From contig JAZQYK010000058.1 of assembly GCA_045633505.1 (NCBI GenBank), positions 1-37,852 of the forward strand: a stretch of 37,852 nucleotides of DNA. Direction: 5' to 3'. Under the pieces are notes generated by a model that saw nothing but the letters and a program-made list of their open reading frames with translations, searched no databases and was not told the origin of the DNA. Made by a program: the position numbers and the translations under genes. This document shows, piece by piece, positions 1 to 8,420 of the stretch (position 1 is the stretch's first letter; every line of letters begins with the position of its first letter). Source of the DNA: Fimenecus sp045633505 (GTDB lineage Bacteria; Bacillota; Clostridia; Oscillospirales; Acutalibacteraceae).

Positions 1-48
1 AAATAAGTAACAGCAAAACCTACGGGTCGTCGAGACGCCGACCCCTAC
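1..48. repeat. Right half of a REPIN-like element, cut by the window edge
   Basis: Positions 23-48 form an imperfect palindromic arm that starts CGGGTCGTCGAG and ends GACCCCTAC. The complete element is seen at 37752-37826, where a matching inverted arm precedes it. Here the left arm is missing because the window begins inside the 22-base spacer. The arm runs into AATGCACTAATT, a tail also seen beside other copies. The call rests on repeat copies visible in this window. Confidence 0.75.
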
Positions 49-74
49 AATGCACTAATTGCGTTGTTCTGTAG
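1..74. repeat. 74-base terminal direct repeat, identical to 37779-37852
   Basis: Bases 1-74 are identical to the last 74 bases of the window. The repeated stretch runs from the spacer of one REPIN-like element to the first four bases (GTAG) of the next one. Repeat content explains this better than a circular molecule does, because all flanking genes are chromosomal housekeeping genes. Confidence 0.9.
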
Positions 75-143
75 GGTCGGGTCTCTGTGCCCGACCGCAA
101 GTTTGCGGTAAATTTTCGGGCAGGCACGGAGACCTGCCCCTGC
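71..143. repeat. Complete REPIN-like element (inverted pair of 27-base palindromes)
   Basis: The left arm is 71-97 (begins GTAGGGTCGGGTCTC) and the right arm is 117-143 (begins CGGGCAGGCACGG, ends CCCCTGC). The right arm is the reverse complement of the left at 21 of 27 positions. Each arm is itself an imperfect palindrome, and a 19-base spacer separates them. The core GGTCTCCGTGCC is the same type as the two arms inside the first RAYT gene (14009-14035 and 14193-14219). A RAYT-type transposase is the likely mobiliser, by family knowledge. Confidence 0.8.
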
Positions 144-165
144 AATACACTAAATTAGTAACATC

Positions 166-232
166 TATAATCGCAACGCAGTTCCGACATTTTGCGCTTT
201 GCGTTTTGCACTTTGCATTCTGTTCGACAAAC
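166..232 (-). repeat. Intergenic repeat shared with 7478-7530 in the opposite orientation
   Basis: Read on the minus strand, this stretch starts GTTTGTCGAA and ends with TGTCGGAACTGCGTTGC followed by GATTATA. The same order of blocks occurs on the plus strand at 7478-7530, with one mismatch over the last 24 bases. Between them lie short, diverged TGCAAAGTGCAAA-like runs in both copies. It looks like a non-coding dispersed element beside the REPIN cluster. Confidence 0.65.
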
Positions 233-316
233 CCCCAATTTGTCGAACTGCCCCCGACCGATACTTATCTTGTTCGAGCATTCACTTTACGTTTTGCACT
301 TCTTAAATCCTTTTCC

Positions 317-345
317 TTGACATTGAACTTAAAATTGTGTACAAT
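317..345 (+). promoter_or_regulatory. Sigma-A promoter of rny
   Basis: A perfect -35 box TTGACA (317-322) is followed by a 17-base spacer and the -10 box TACAAT (340-345). A second TATAAT overlaps at 345-350 but would need a 22-base spacer. Transcription would begin near 352, giving a leader of about 100 bases, with the ribosome site AGGAGGG at 440-446. Confidence 0.75.
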
Positions 346-454
346 ATAATGGATAGTATAGGGATATTTTGTCCTGCTGTCATTTACCTTAATTTCATTA
401 CATATTTTTGATATATTTTTTGAAATTAAATATTATTTTAGGAGGGAACGGAAA

Positions 455-2011
455 ATGGTTTCTTTAACAGTTGCCATTGTGATTGCCGTTGTCTCTGCTG
501 TTGTATTTGGTGCCGGTGGCTTTGTCGTTGGCGGTCTTCACCGCAAAAAAGTCGCTGAAGCTGAAATCGGCTCCGCTAATGAAGAAGCATTAAGAATTGT
601 TAATCAGGCAATGCAAACTGCCGAAAGCAAGAAAAAAGAGGCTATTCTTGAAGCAAAAGACGAAATACACAAGTTAAGAAACGAGGCTGACAAAGAGCTT
701 CGTGAAAGACGAGCAGAGGTTCAACGTCAAGAACGCAGAATCATTCAAAAAGAAGAAACTCTCGATAAGAAAACTGAAAATATCGAGAAAAAAGAAGAAC
801 TTTTAGCTGAAAAAATCAAAGCGGCTGACGAAAGAATGGAAGAAGTCGAAAGACTTAAACGCAGTGAGCTTGAAATGCTCGAAAAAGTCAGTGGTTATTC
901 AAAAGAACAGGCTAAAGCGCTTCTTATGGAACAACTCGACGAGTCTCTCACTCACGAAAAAGCTGTTAAAATCCTTGATTTTGAACAGAGAACCCGTGAC
1001 GAAAGCGAAGAACTTGCCAGAGAGATTATTTCAGGCGCAATTCAGCGCTGTGCCGCTGACCACGCATCTGAAGCTACAGTTTCAGTTGTAGCACTTCCTA
1101 ATGACGAAATGAAGGGTAGAATTATTGGCCGTGAGGGCCGTAACATCAGAACTCTTGAAACAATCACGGGTGTTGACCTTATTATTGACGATACTCCTGA
1201 AGCAATTACAGTTTCAAGTTTTGACCCTGTTCGCCGTGAGGTTGCACGTCTCACGATTGAAAAACTTATTCAGGACGGTCGAATTCATCCTGCACGAATT
1301 GAAGAAATGTTTGAAAAGTCAAAACGTGAGGTTGAACACACAATCAAACAGACAGGCGAAAGAGCTGTTATTGACGCAGGTGTTAACGGAGTTCATCCTG
1401 AACTCGTTAAATTGCTTGGTAAACTCAAATACAGAACGAGTTTCGGTCAAAACGTACTTAACCACTCTCTTGAAGTTTCTTATATTGCAGGTCTTATGGC
1501 TCAGGAGCTTGGCGCAGACGTTAAAGCCGCTAAACGCGCAGGTCTTCTTCACGATATCGGTAAGGCTCTTGACCGTGAGTTTGAAGGCTCACACATTGAG
1601 CTTGGTGTTGAAGCTGCCAAGAAATACAAAGAAAATGAAAACATTGTTCACGCAATTGCCGCTCACCACGGTGAAATCGAGGCTAAAACAATCGTTGCAG
1701 TTCTCGTTCAGGCTGCTGATGCAATTTCTGCGGCTCGTCCGGGCGCCCGTCGTGAAAACGTTCAGAATTATATCAAACGTCTTGAAAAACTTGAGGAAAT
1801 CGCAACATCATTTGAAGGTGTTGAAAAATCTTTTGCAATTCAGGCTGGTCGTGAAATCAGAATTATGGTTAATCCTGACAAGGTTTCCGACGAAAAGATG
1901 GTACTTGTTGCCCGTGAAGTAGCTCAGAAAATTGAAGAAGAGCTTGAATATCCGGGTCAAATCAAGGTTAATATTGTTCGTGAGAACAGAGCAATCGATT
2001 TTGCAAAGTGA
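455..2011 (+). CDS. rny: Ribonuclease Y
   Basis: Membrane-anchored endoribonuclease that starts decay of many mRNAs in Firmicutes. The 518-residue protein has the full family layout: an N-terminal membrane segment (about residues 3-27), a long charged coiled coil (about 30-185), a KH domain with the GRIIGREGRN loop at 221-230, and an HD domain with His337, the pair His366-Asp367 in LLHDIGK, and His404-His405 as likely metal ligands. Length matches the usual 510-520. The start is fixed by AGGAGGG at 440-446. It is followed by a YmdB-type gene, the same order as in Bacillus subtilis. Identification is secure. Attachment to a degradosome-like complex with other RNases is family knowledge only. 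Confidence 0.98.
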   Translation: MVSLTVAIVIAVVSAVVFGAGGFVVGGLHRKKVAEAEIGSANEEALRIVNQAMQTAESKKKEAILEAKDEIHKLRNEADKELRERRAEVQRQERRIIQKEETLDKKTENIEKKEELLAEKIKAADERMEEVERLKRSELEMLEKVSGYSKEQAKALLMEQLDESLTHEKAVKILDFEQRTRDESEELAREIISGAIQRCAADHASEATVSVVALPNDEMKGRIIGREGRNIRTLETITGVDLIIDDTPEAITVSSFDPVRREVARLTIEKLIQDGRIHPARIEEMFEKSKREVEHTIKQTGERAVIDAGVNGVHPELVKLLGKLKYRTSFGQNVLNHSLEVSYIAGLMAQELGADVKAAKRAGLLHDIGKALDREFEGSHIELGVEAAKKYKENENIVHAIAAHHGEIEAKTIVAVLVQAADAISAARPGARRENVQNYIKRLEKLEEIATSFEGVEKSFAIQAGREIRIMVNPDKVSDEKMVLVAREVAQKIEEELEYPGQIKVNIVRENRAIDFAK

Positions 2012-2122
2012 TAAAATTAGCGTCTTTTCACTTTTCCGCCCTTGACTTACACCCGTAAGCCTTTGGTCTCAAAAGCAAAAATTCATCTAATTTAAAACAC
2101 TTTGAATATAACAACTATAAAT

Positions 2123-2151
2123 GCCCCGATGTCATCAAACGGCTTCGGGGC
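2123..2151. other. GC-rich hairpin between rny and the ymdB-like gene
   Basis: GCCCCGA (2123-2129) pairs with TCGGGGC (2145-2151) around a 15-base loop. It is followed by AAAATAAATT instead of a T-run, so it is not a typical plus-strand terminator. It lies 40 bases upstream of the likely ymdB start and may act in RNA processing or translation. That role is inference. Confidence 0.45.
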
Positions 2152-2190
2152 AAAATAAATTAACGCAATGTGCATAGAAACGGTGTGCTT

Positions 2191-2976
2191 ATGACACGCA
2201 AAATTAAAATTCTTTGTGTCGGCGATGTGGTCGGCACAAGCGGTTGTGAGTTTTTGAGAAAAAAACTCAGCCAGTTTAAAACAGAAAACAATATCGACGT
2301 CTGCATTGTAAACGGTGAAAATTCTGCGGTGGGAAACGGTATGCTTCCAAACTCCTGCGGTCACATTTTTACAAGCGGTGCCGATTTTATCACCGGTGGC
2401 AACCACTCTCTTAAACGCCGTGAGATTTTTGAATATCTCGAAAGAAGCGACAACGTAATCCGTCCTGCCAATTTTGACGATACCGTGTGGGGTAAAGGAT
2501 ATGGGGTTATCGACAAAGGCGCTTACAGAGTGGGTGTAATAAATCTTCTCGGCAGAGTGTGGCTTGAAGGTCACGACGACCCCTTTGAAACTGCCGAAAA
2601 AACAATAGAAAAGCTCAAAAAAGAAACAAATATTATACTTGTCGATTTTCACGCAGAGGCTACGGCCGAGAAAAAAGCGCTTGGCTATTTCCTTGACGGA
2701 AAAGTGTCCGCTGTTTTCGGCACTCACACTCACGTCCAGACAAATGATGCCCAGATTTTACCTTTCGGCACGGGTTATATCACGGATTTAGGTATGACGG
2801 GTCCTGAGGAGTCCGTTTTGGGTGTAAAAAAAGAAATTATAATCGAAAAATTCAGAAAAGGCTTTACCACTATGTTTGAAACTGCTGACACACCTGCTTT
2901 TATGCAGGGTTGCATCTTCACTATCGACCGTGACAGCGGAAAAACAGTTGAAATTGAGCCAATTACTATAAGGTGA
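2191..2976 (+). CDS. ymdB: YmdB-type metallophosphoesterase (TIGR00282 family)
   Basis: Two-metal phosphodiesterase of the family that in B. subtilis hydrolyses cyclic nucleotides and affects biofilm and sporulation decisions. Metal-ligand motifs are visible: GD at 11-12, NGEN at 41-44, GGNH at 69-72, DFHAE at 152-156 and GTHTHVQT from 177. The 261 residues match the family. A GTG at 2170 would add seven residues, but the ATG at 2191 places the first strand (KIKILCVGDVVG) where the family has it. Neither start has a clear Shine-Dalgarno. An eight-codon frame, 2168-2194, ends in an ATGA overlap with this ATG, which could couple translation. The conserved GNH-x-W position reads GNHSL here. Confidence 0.9.
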   Translation: MTRKIKILCVGDVVGTSGCEFLRKKLSQFKTENNIDVCIVNGENSAVGNGMLPNSCGHIFTSGADFITGGNHSLKRREIFEYLERSDNVIRPANFDDTVWGKGYGVIDKGAYRVGVINLLGRVWLEGHDDPFETAEKTIEKLKKETNIILVDFHAEATAEKKALGYFLDGKVSAVFGTHTHVQTNDAQILPFGTGYITDLGMTGPEESVLGVKKEIIIEKFRKGFTTMFETADTPAFMQGCIFTIDRDSGKTVEIEPITIR

Positions 2977-2980
2977 CTCT

Positions 2981-4471
2981 ATGAAAAAACTTTGTTCAGT
3001 TATTTCAATAATTCTTTGTATTACCTTGCTTTTTACCGCTTGTAACAACGGCGGTGAGGTGATTAATAACGAAGAAAGCACAACTGAATCACTAAGTCAA
3101 GCGATTGAAAACACGGCTACCGTTGTTAAGGACGGAAAAATCTCTCTGCCCTTTAACGAAACGGATGGCTTTAATCCTTTTTTCGCAAAAAGCAACGAAA
3201 ACTTATATCTTTCAAGCCTTTTGTTTGAGTCTTTATTTACCGTTGACAGCGGTTACAATGCAAATCCGAACCTTGCTCAAAGCATTTCAATCAACGGCAC
3301 GACGGCTACGGTTACAATAAGACTTGATGCCGATTGCCGAGGCGCAAACCCAATCAACGCTTACGACGTGGAATATTCCTTCAATATGGCAAAAAATTCT
3401 TATAACTGGTCAGGCACGTTGGCAGGAGTTGTTTCAGCAACGGCGCAAAGCAATTCCGTGATTGATTTTACTTTGGAATTTGCAGACAGCCTTGTGGCAG
3501 GAAAACTCACGTTCCCGATTGTAAAAAGCGGTACTGCGGATACACAGACTGCAATTCCGACGGGCAGTGGAGATTATTATTACAGTCAGGGCGCGTTGAG
3601 AAGTGTTTCGGATGCAGAAAAGGTTATAACGCTTTGCAGTATTGACACTAACGACAGCGCTGAGAATGCGTTTAAAATAGGAAAAACCGACGTTTATTTC
3701 AACGATTTGGCAGACTGCGAATATGAAAGCATAACGGGTACAACCTTTAATCTTCAGCTTAACAATATGGTGTATCTTGGGCTGAATTCCGCACGTGGAG
3801 CGATGACGAAGCACGTCAGAAGTGCAATTGCCGCTAAAATTGATGCGGAAGAAATTGCCGTTTCTTCTTATCAGGGACACGCAACTGCAATAAAACTTCC
3901 CGTTAATCCTGAAAGTGAGATTGCAAAAAAGGTTTCACTTATCAACACGAAGGGCGATAAAATTACAGCAGATAAAATTATCGACCGTTGCGGATACACA
4001 AGATATTCGGGCAGGGCAAAGACAAACGGTGCTTATCTTCTCACGTTTACTCTCATTGTTAATAATGATAATAAATATCGTGTGGCGGCGGCTTATAATA
4101 TTGCTGACAGCCTTAACGAATGTGGATTTTTAATCAACGTGGAGGCACTTTCTTTTGCAGATTACAACCAAAGAATATCAAGCGGTAATTACGACATGTA
4201 TTTAGGTGAGGTCAAACTTGACGGTTCAATGGATATTTCCCAATTTTTCGGCAGTGGCGCTTTGGGTATGGGTATTGACAAGACCGAAAGAGTGGTAACG
4301 GATTATTATAAATACCGTGCAGGCGAAATCAGTGAAAAACAATATTTTGATATTTTTGCGGAGTATTATCCCTTTGTGCCGATTTGCTTCAGAAAAGGTT
4401 CTGCGGTATTTTCGGGGGACGTTACTCCTCAGGAAAATCAGTTCCCATATAATATTTACGCAGGAATTTAG
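2981..4471 (+). CDS. Extracellular solute-binding lipoprotein (oligopeptide/nickel type, family 5)
   Basis: Likely lipid-anchored binding protein of an ABC importer. The signal peptide ends in lipobox LFTA-Cys21 (MKKLCSVISIILCITLLFTAC), followed by a Ser/Thr/Glu-rich linker. The mature part (about 60-496) has family-5 features: LPFNETDGFNPFF near the start, then LLFESLF and NLAQSISI, which correspond to the 'lv.esL...d....i.P.lAes' pattern. It starts four bases after the ymdB stop with AAGGTGA as ribosome site, so the two are probably cotranscribed. No permease or ATPase gene lies nearby, so it is an orphan component or relies on a distant transporter. The substrate cannot be read from the sequence. 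Confidence 0.8.
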   Translation: MKKLCSVISIILCITLLFTACNNGGEVINNEESTTESLSQAIENTATVVKDGKISLPFNETDGFNPFFAKSNENLYLSSLLFESLFTVDSGYNANPNLAQSISINGTTATVTIRLDADCRGANPINAYDVEYSFNMAKNSYNWSGTLAGVVSATAQSNSVIDFTLEFADSLVAGKLTFPIVKSGTADTQTAIPTGSGDYYYSQGALRSVSDAEKVITLCSIDTNDSAENAFKIGKTDVYFNDLADCEYESITGTTFNLQLNNMVYLGLNSARGAMTKHVRSAIAAKIDAEEIAVSSYQGHATAIKLPVNPESEIAKKVSLINTKGDKITADKIIDRCGYTRYSGRAKTNGAYLLTFTLIVNNDNKYRVAAAYNIADSLNECGFLINVEALSFADYNQRISSGNYDMYLGEVKLDGSMDISQFFGSGALGMGIDKTERVVTDYYKYRAGEISEKQYFDIFAEYYPFVPICFRKGSAVFSGDVTPQENQFPYNIYAGI

Positions 4472-4488
4472 AATACGAGGTAAGAAAA

Positions 4489-6540
4489 ATGAAGTTCTCC
4501 GACGATATTAAGTATATCAAGGGTGTTGGTGAAGCTCGCGCAAAAGGGTTTCACAGCCTTGGTGTGTCAACTGTCGGGGAGCTTTTGCGTTTTTATCCCC
4601 GTGCTTATGAGGATTGGAGCAAAATTCTTCCTATTTCACAATGCGTGATTGGTGAAAACGTGTGTATTAAAGGCGCGTTGATTTTTCCAATTAAAAACGA
4701 AAGAGTACGTGGCGGAATGCTTATTGCAAAAGGTACCGTGACGGACGGTGATGATGCGGTTTCAATCACGTTTTTCAACAATAAATATATTGAAAAAATG
4801 CTGAAAAGCGGTGAAGAATATTTGTTTTACGGCAAAATTACTCTCGGCAAGTTTTCGGCACGCGAAATGCTTTCTCCAATGTTTATTAAAGCCAACGAAA
4901 GCGTTGACGTCAGACCGATTTATCCCCAGAATAAAGCGATAACCTCAAAACAAATTCAATCAGCGGTGAAAACGGCGCTTGAAAACATCGGCGAAATTCC
5001 CGATTATCTGCCGCGGTATATTCTTGAAAAATTCTCGCTTGTATCACTTGATAAGGCTATAAGGGATATTCATTTTCCCGTTGATGACGAAGCATTACAA
5101 AATGCGCGAAACAGATTGATTTTTGACGAATTATTCATTTTGCAGTTAAGCCTTTTAACCTTGAAAAATGATAATTCGGTTGTAAAAACAGGGAATATAA
5201 TAAACAAAAATTACACGGAAGAATTTTTCTCGCTTTTGCCTTTTACTCCTACCAATGCGCAGAAAAAAGCCGTCAATGAAGCCGTTGCCGATATGCAAAG
5301 CGGCAAACAGATGAACAGACTTTTGCAGGGTGACGTTGGAAGCGGCAAAACAGCGGTTTCGGCGGCTATTGTGTATAATGCGGCAAAAAACGGCTTGCAG
5401 TCAGCCCTGATGGCGCCGACGGAAGTCCTTGCAAATCAGCATTTTGAAACCTTTTCCGTGCTGTTCAGTAATACGGGAATACGCTGTGAATTGCTGACGG
5501 GAAGCACTAAGGCAAAAGAGAAAAAAGAAATAAAAGAACGACTGAAAAGCGGTGAAACAGATTTAATTATAGGTACTCACGCGCTTATTCAGGATGACGT
5601 GGAATTCCAAAAACTCGGACTTGTTATAACGGATGAACAACACCGTTTTGGTGTAAAACAGAGAACGGGTCTTTGCAGTAAAGGGGAAAATCCGCATATT
5701 TACGTTATGTCTGCAACCCCTATTCCGCGAACCTTGGCGCTTATTTTGTTCGGTGATTTAAACGTGTCAATTCTTGACGAGTTGCCACCGGGCAGACAAA
5801 AAATCGACACTTATGCAGTCACTTCGGCAAAGCGCGGAGGAATGTTTGATTTTATCCGAAAGCATCTTGACCAAGGGTATCAGGCATACATCGTTTGTCC
5901 GCTTGTTGAAGAAAGCGAATTGGTGCAGGGCGTGTTGTCAGTTGAAGAATACTTCAAAAAGGCACAGATACCGTTTAAAAATTATAAAATCGACCTTTTA
6001 CACGGCAAAATGAGTCCAAAGAAAAAAGACGAAATTATGCTTAAATTCAAAAGCGGAGAAACCCAGCTTCTTATTTCAACGGTGGTTATTGAAGTCGGTG
6101 TGGACGTGCCAAATGCGGTAATTATGGTGATTGAAAATGCTGAACGTTTCGGACTTTCACAGCTTCATCAGTTGCGTGGTCGTGTTGGTCGCGGTAAGGC
6201 AAAATCCTCTTGCATCCTTGTGACAGACGCGAAAGGTGACGAAGCGACGGCACGAATGAACATAATGTGCGAGACTACCGACGGCTTTAAAATTGCCGAC
6301 GAGGATTTAAAACTTCGCGGACCCGGTGATTTCTTCGGCACCCGTCAGCACGGACTTCCCAAGCTTCGAATTGCGGACATTATGACTGACACAAAGATAC
6401 TTATGCAGACTCAGGAATTTGCAAAAGAGTTGATGCTTACTGACGAGGCGTTTGAAAAGCCTGAACATAGGCTTATCGGCAAACAAGTAGCAAAGAAAAT
6501 TTATAGTTTACAGGTTTCTAACACTGCAAACACAATTTAA
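4489..6540 (+). CDS. recG: ATP-dependent DNA helicase RecG
   Basis: Branch-migrating helicase that regresses stalled forks and processes Holliday junctions. The 683 residues contain the N-terminal helical region and wedge OB-fold (about 1-150), Walker A GDVGSGKT at 281-288, TDEQHRFG with the DEQH box at 382-385, motif III SATPIPRT from 408, the C-terminal helicase motifs STVVIEVGVDVPNA and QLRGRVGRG, and the RecG tail LKLRGPGDFFGTRQHG. Length is typical. The ribosome site GAGGTAAG sits just before the ATG, 17 bases after the lipoprotein gene, and fits one transcript with the genes upstream. Confidence 0.98.
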   Translation: MKFSDDIKYIKGVGEARAKGFHSLGVSTVGELLRFYPRAYEDWSKILPISQCVIGENVCIKGALIFPIKNERVRGGMLIAKGTVTDGDDAVSITFFNNKYIEKMLKSGEEYLFYGKITLGKFSAREMLSPMFIKANESVDVRPIYPQNKAITSKQIQSAVKTALENIGEIPDYLPRYILEKFSLVSLDKAIRDIHFPVDDEALQNARNRLIFDELFILQLSLLTLKNDNSVVKTGNIINKNYTEEFFSLLPFTPTNAQKKAVNEAVADMQSGKQMNRLLQGDVGSGKTAVSAAIVYNAAKNGLQSALMAPTEVLANQHFETFSVLFSNTGIRCELLTGSTKAKEKKEIKERLKSGETDLIIGTHALIQDDVEFQKLGLVITDEQHRFGVKQRTGLCSKGENPHIYVMSATPIPRTLALILFGDLNVSILDELPPGRQKIDTYAVTSAKRGGMFDFIRKHLDQGYQAYIVCPLVEESELVQGVLSVEEYFKKAQIPFKNYKIDLLHGKMSPKKKDEIMLKFKSGETQLLISTVVIEVGVDVPNAVIMVIENAERFGLSQLHQLRGRVGRGKAKSSCILVTDAKGDEATARMNIMCETTDGFKIADEDLKLRGPGDFFGTRQHGLPKLRIADIMTDTKILMQTQEFAKELMLTDEAFEKPEHRLIGKQVAKKIYSLQVSNTANTI

Positions 6541-6550
6541 GGGGTATTTT

Positions 6551-7462
6551 ATGTATATTCTTGAACCGATTTTAAAAGCAAACTGGAAAAACACAGAAAA
6601 AATGGATGCAATCAGAATTGCCTCCCAAACAGAGCCTGAAGGGCTTGTGAAAGTGCTGGATATTCCTTATATTGCTGATGGTGAAAAAGCACATTTGCTT
6701 GATATTTATTATCCTGAAAATACAATTGAAAATCTGCCCGTTATAATTGATATTCACGGCGGCGGTTGGATGTATGGCTATAAGGAAATCAACAAAAACT
6801 TCTGCCTTAAATTAGCTGAAAAAGGATTTCTTGTTGCATCAATAAACTATCGCCTTGCAGGTGACGGCATAAGATTTGACGACCAGATTCGCGATATTTT
6901 TTCTGCGCTTAAATGGCTTAACGGCAATCTTAAAAATTACCCTGCCGATATGGATAATATTTTCCTTGCAGGTGACTCCGCAGGCGGACATTTCTCTTGC
7001 GTTACAACGGCGGTCAATCTTAATGAGGATATGCAAAAGGATTTTGGCGTGGATTATTGCGGCTTTGATTTTAAAGCGGTTGCGGCAATTTGTCCTGCGG
7101 TTGACCTGATAAGTCCGAATCTTGTAATGAACGTCAACGTTCCTGTTTTGTTGGGCGAAAAGCATCGCAAGAGCAAATACAGAAAATATCTTGACGTATC
7201 ACAGATTGTGTCGTCGGATTTCCCACCGTTTTATGTAAATACGGCAACAAACGATTTCCTTAAAAAACAATGCTATAAATTAAAGGATATTCTCGAAAGC
7301 AACGGAGTTGAATATCAATTCCACGATTTCAAAGAAAAAGAAAACGAAAAATATTTAACTCACGTTTTTAACGTTGTTAACCCGTTTTCAAAATTCGGCG
7401 ACCAAGCAAACACGGAAATCGCAGAATTTTTCAAAGCAAGAAAAATTGTGAAAGCAAAATAA
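6551..7462 (+). CDS. Alpha/beta hydrolase (hormone-sensitive-lipase/esterase type)
   Basis: Probable cytoplasmic carboxylesterase or deacylase. It has the oxyanion-hole motif HGGGW at residues 69-73 and the nucleophile elbow GDSAGG at 141-146 with Ser143, the signatures of the HSL/BD-FAE esterase group. A C-terminal THVF near residue 275 may supply the catalytic histidine. There is no signal peptide or membrane segment in the 303 residues. It begins ten bases after recG with AAGGGG as ribosome site, and ends the plus-strand run. The substrate is unknown. Confidence 0.85.
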   Translation: MYILEPILKANWKNTEKMDAIRIASQTEPEGLVKVLDIPYIADGEKAHLLDIYYPENTIENLPVIIDIHGGGWMYGYKEINKNFCLKLAEKGFLVASINYRLAGDGIRFDDQIRDIFSALKWLNGNLKNYPADMDNIFLAGDSAGGHFSCVTTAVNLNEDMQKDFGVDYCGFDFKAVAAICPAVDLISPNLVMNVNVPVLLGEKHRKSKYRKYLDVSQIVSSDFPPFYVNTATNDFLKKQCYKLKDILESNGVEYQFHDFKEKENEKYLTHVFNVVNPFSKFGDQANTEIAEFFKARKIVKAK

Positions 7463-7476
7463 TATATACAAATTTG

Positions 7477-7640
7477 AGTTTGTCGAATTTACTGCAGAGT
7501 GCAGAGTGTCGGAACTGCGTTGCAATTATAAATATAACCCAATGTTATATTGGCGAGATGATAAATTGTGGGTCGTCGAGTACGCTACGAAACGGCAGGA
7601 GCAAGGTCTCGCCCCGCGTTTACAACAAAACCTCCCGACA
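7477..7640. repeat. Degenerate repeat region with two potential hairpins
   Basis: The first half (7478-7530) is the plus-strand copy of the element at 166-232. It is followed by hairpin AATATAAC/GTTATATT (about 7531-7551), then by a long-range pairing of GGCGAGA (near 7552) with TCTCGCC (near 7611) that encloses a GGGTCGTCGAG block resembling the REPIN arms at 23-48. No convincing reading frame is present. I read it as a decayed composite of the same repeat families found at the window ends. Confidence 0.55.
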
Positions 7641-7670
7641 AACTAAAATTTCTCAAATTCTTTTAAACGA

Positions 7671-7701
7671 AAAACTCCCGATTTTTATTCGGGAGTTTTT
7701 T
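7671..7701. terminator. Bidirectional rho-independent terminator
   Basis: AAAACTCCCGA (7671-7681) and TCGGGAGTTTT (7689-7699) form an 11-base-pair stem with a seven-base loop. T-runs follow on both strands. It separates the plus-strand hydrolase gene from the convergent CpsB-type gene, whose stop codon touches the T-run. Confidence 0.9.
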
Positions 7702-8420
7702 CATATCTCTTTATTTTTTAATATTCTTTCAGGCGCTTGAATCAAACAAAAATCAAGCATTTCTTCTGTGATGATATCGGGCAACTGTTGAATTTTTTCT
7801 TTAATTCTCGTATGGCGGAATTCAGGGTCGTGAGCATCAGTTGCAATAAGTTTTGCAATCTTTCTTGCTATCATATCAATTGCCATACCCTGCGGTTTTG
7901 CACCGTTTTTACCTGCCAGACTGTCAATGTTTACCTGAAAAACAACGTTTCGGCGAAGCAATTCGTCAATAATATTAAAATTGCGATGAAGCTCAACGTA
8001 TCTTTCAGGGTGAGCTAAAATCGGACGGTAACCTCTGTCAATCAGCTCGTCAATCCATAACGGTGCTTTTTCAACGTTAAAAGGACCCAAAGGGAACTCA
8101 CAAAGCATATAATTAGTGCCTTGAATTGTGAGCGAATCAAGATTTTCAGCATCAAAAACTTCGTCACTCAAAAACAGTTCTGCACCGCTTAAAAGTTTAA
8201 GAGGCACGTCTTCGTCCTTGAGAATGTTTCTTAATCTTTCAATTCGACGGTCGCGGATTTCCAAAAAGTCTTCCAGTTGGTCATATTTATAAAAATGCGG
8301 TGTGCAGACGATAGTACGCGTTTTGTTGTTGACGGCGTCAATACACATTTTTATTGATACGTCAACGTCTTCGGCACCGTCATCAATGCCATACAACAGA
8401 TGATTGTGAATATCTATCAT
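7701..8420 (-). CDS. CpsB/YwqE-type tyrosine-protein phosphatase (PHP domain)
   Basis: Metal-dependent protein tyrosine phosphatase of the PHP superfamily, usually linked to control of capsule or exopolysaccharide synthesis through BY-kinases. PHP motifs are present in order: MIDIHNHLLYGIDDGA at the N-terminus (HxH plus Asp), CTPHFYK, ILAHPERY and ATDAHDPEFR. Length is 239 residues against about 250 for the family. Its ATG overlaps the stop of the upstream AI-2E-type gene by four bases (ATGA), so translation is probably coupled. No BY-kinase or polysaccharide genes are in the window, so the target is unknown. Confidence 0.88.
   Translation of the reverse strand: MIDIHNHLLYGIDDGAEDVDVSIKMCIDAVNNKTRTIVCTPHFYKYDQLEDFLEIRDRRIERLRNILKDEDVPLKLLSGAELFLSDEVFDAENLDSLTIQGTNYMLCEFPLGPFNVEKAPLWIDELIDRGYRPILAHPERYVELHRNFNIIDELLRRNVVFQVNIDSLAGKNGAKPQGMAIDMIARKIAKLIATDAHDPEFRHTRIKEKIQQLPDIITEEMLDFCLIQAPERILKNKEI

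Noticed and set aside
59..349. Open frame of 96 codons upstream of rny
   Set aside because: It runs across REPIN arms and low-complexity repeats, lacks a ribosome site, and its peptide is palindrome-derived.
2123..2151. Terminator between rny and the ymdB-like gene
   Set aside because: The stem is only seven pairs with a 15-base loop and is followed by an A-rich stretch, not T.
2092..2733. Long minus-strand open frame (213 codons) over the ymdB-like gene
   Set aside because: Antisense shadow of a clearly conserved gene, with no ribosome site or family motifs.
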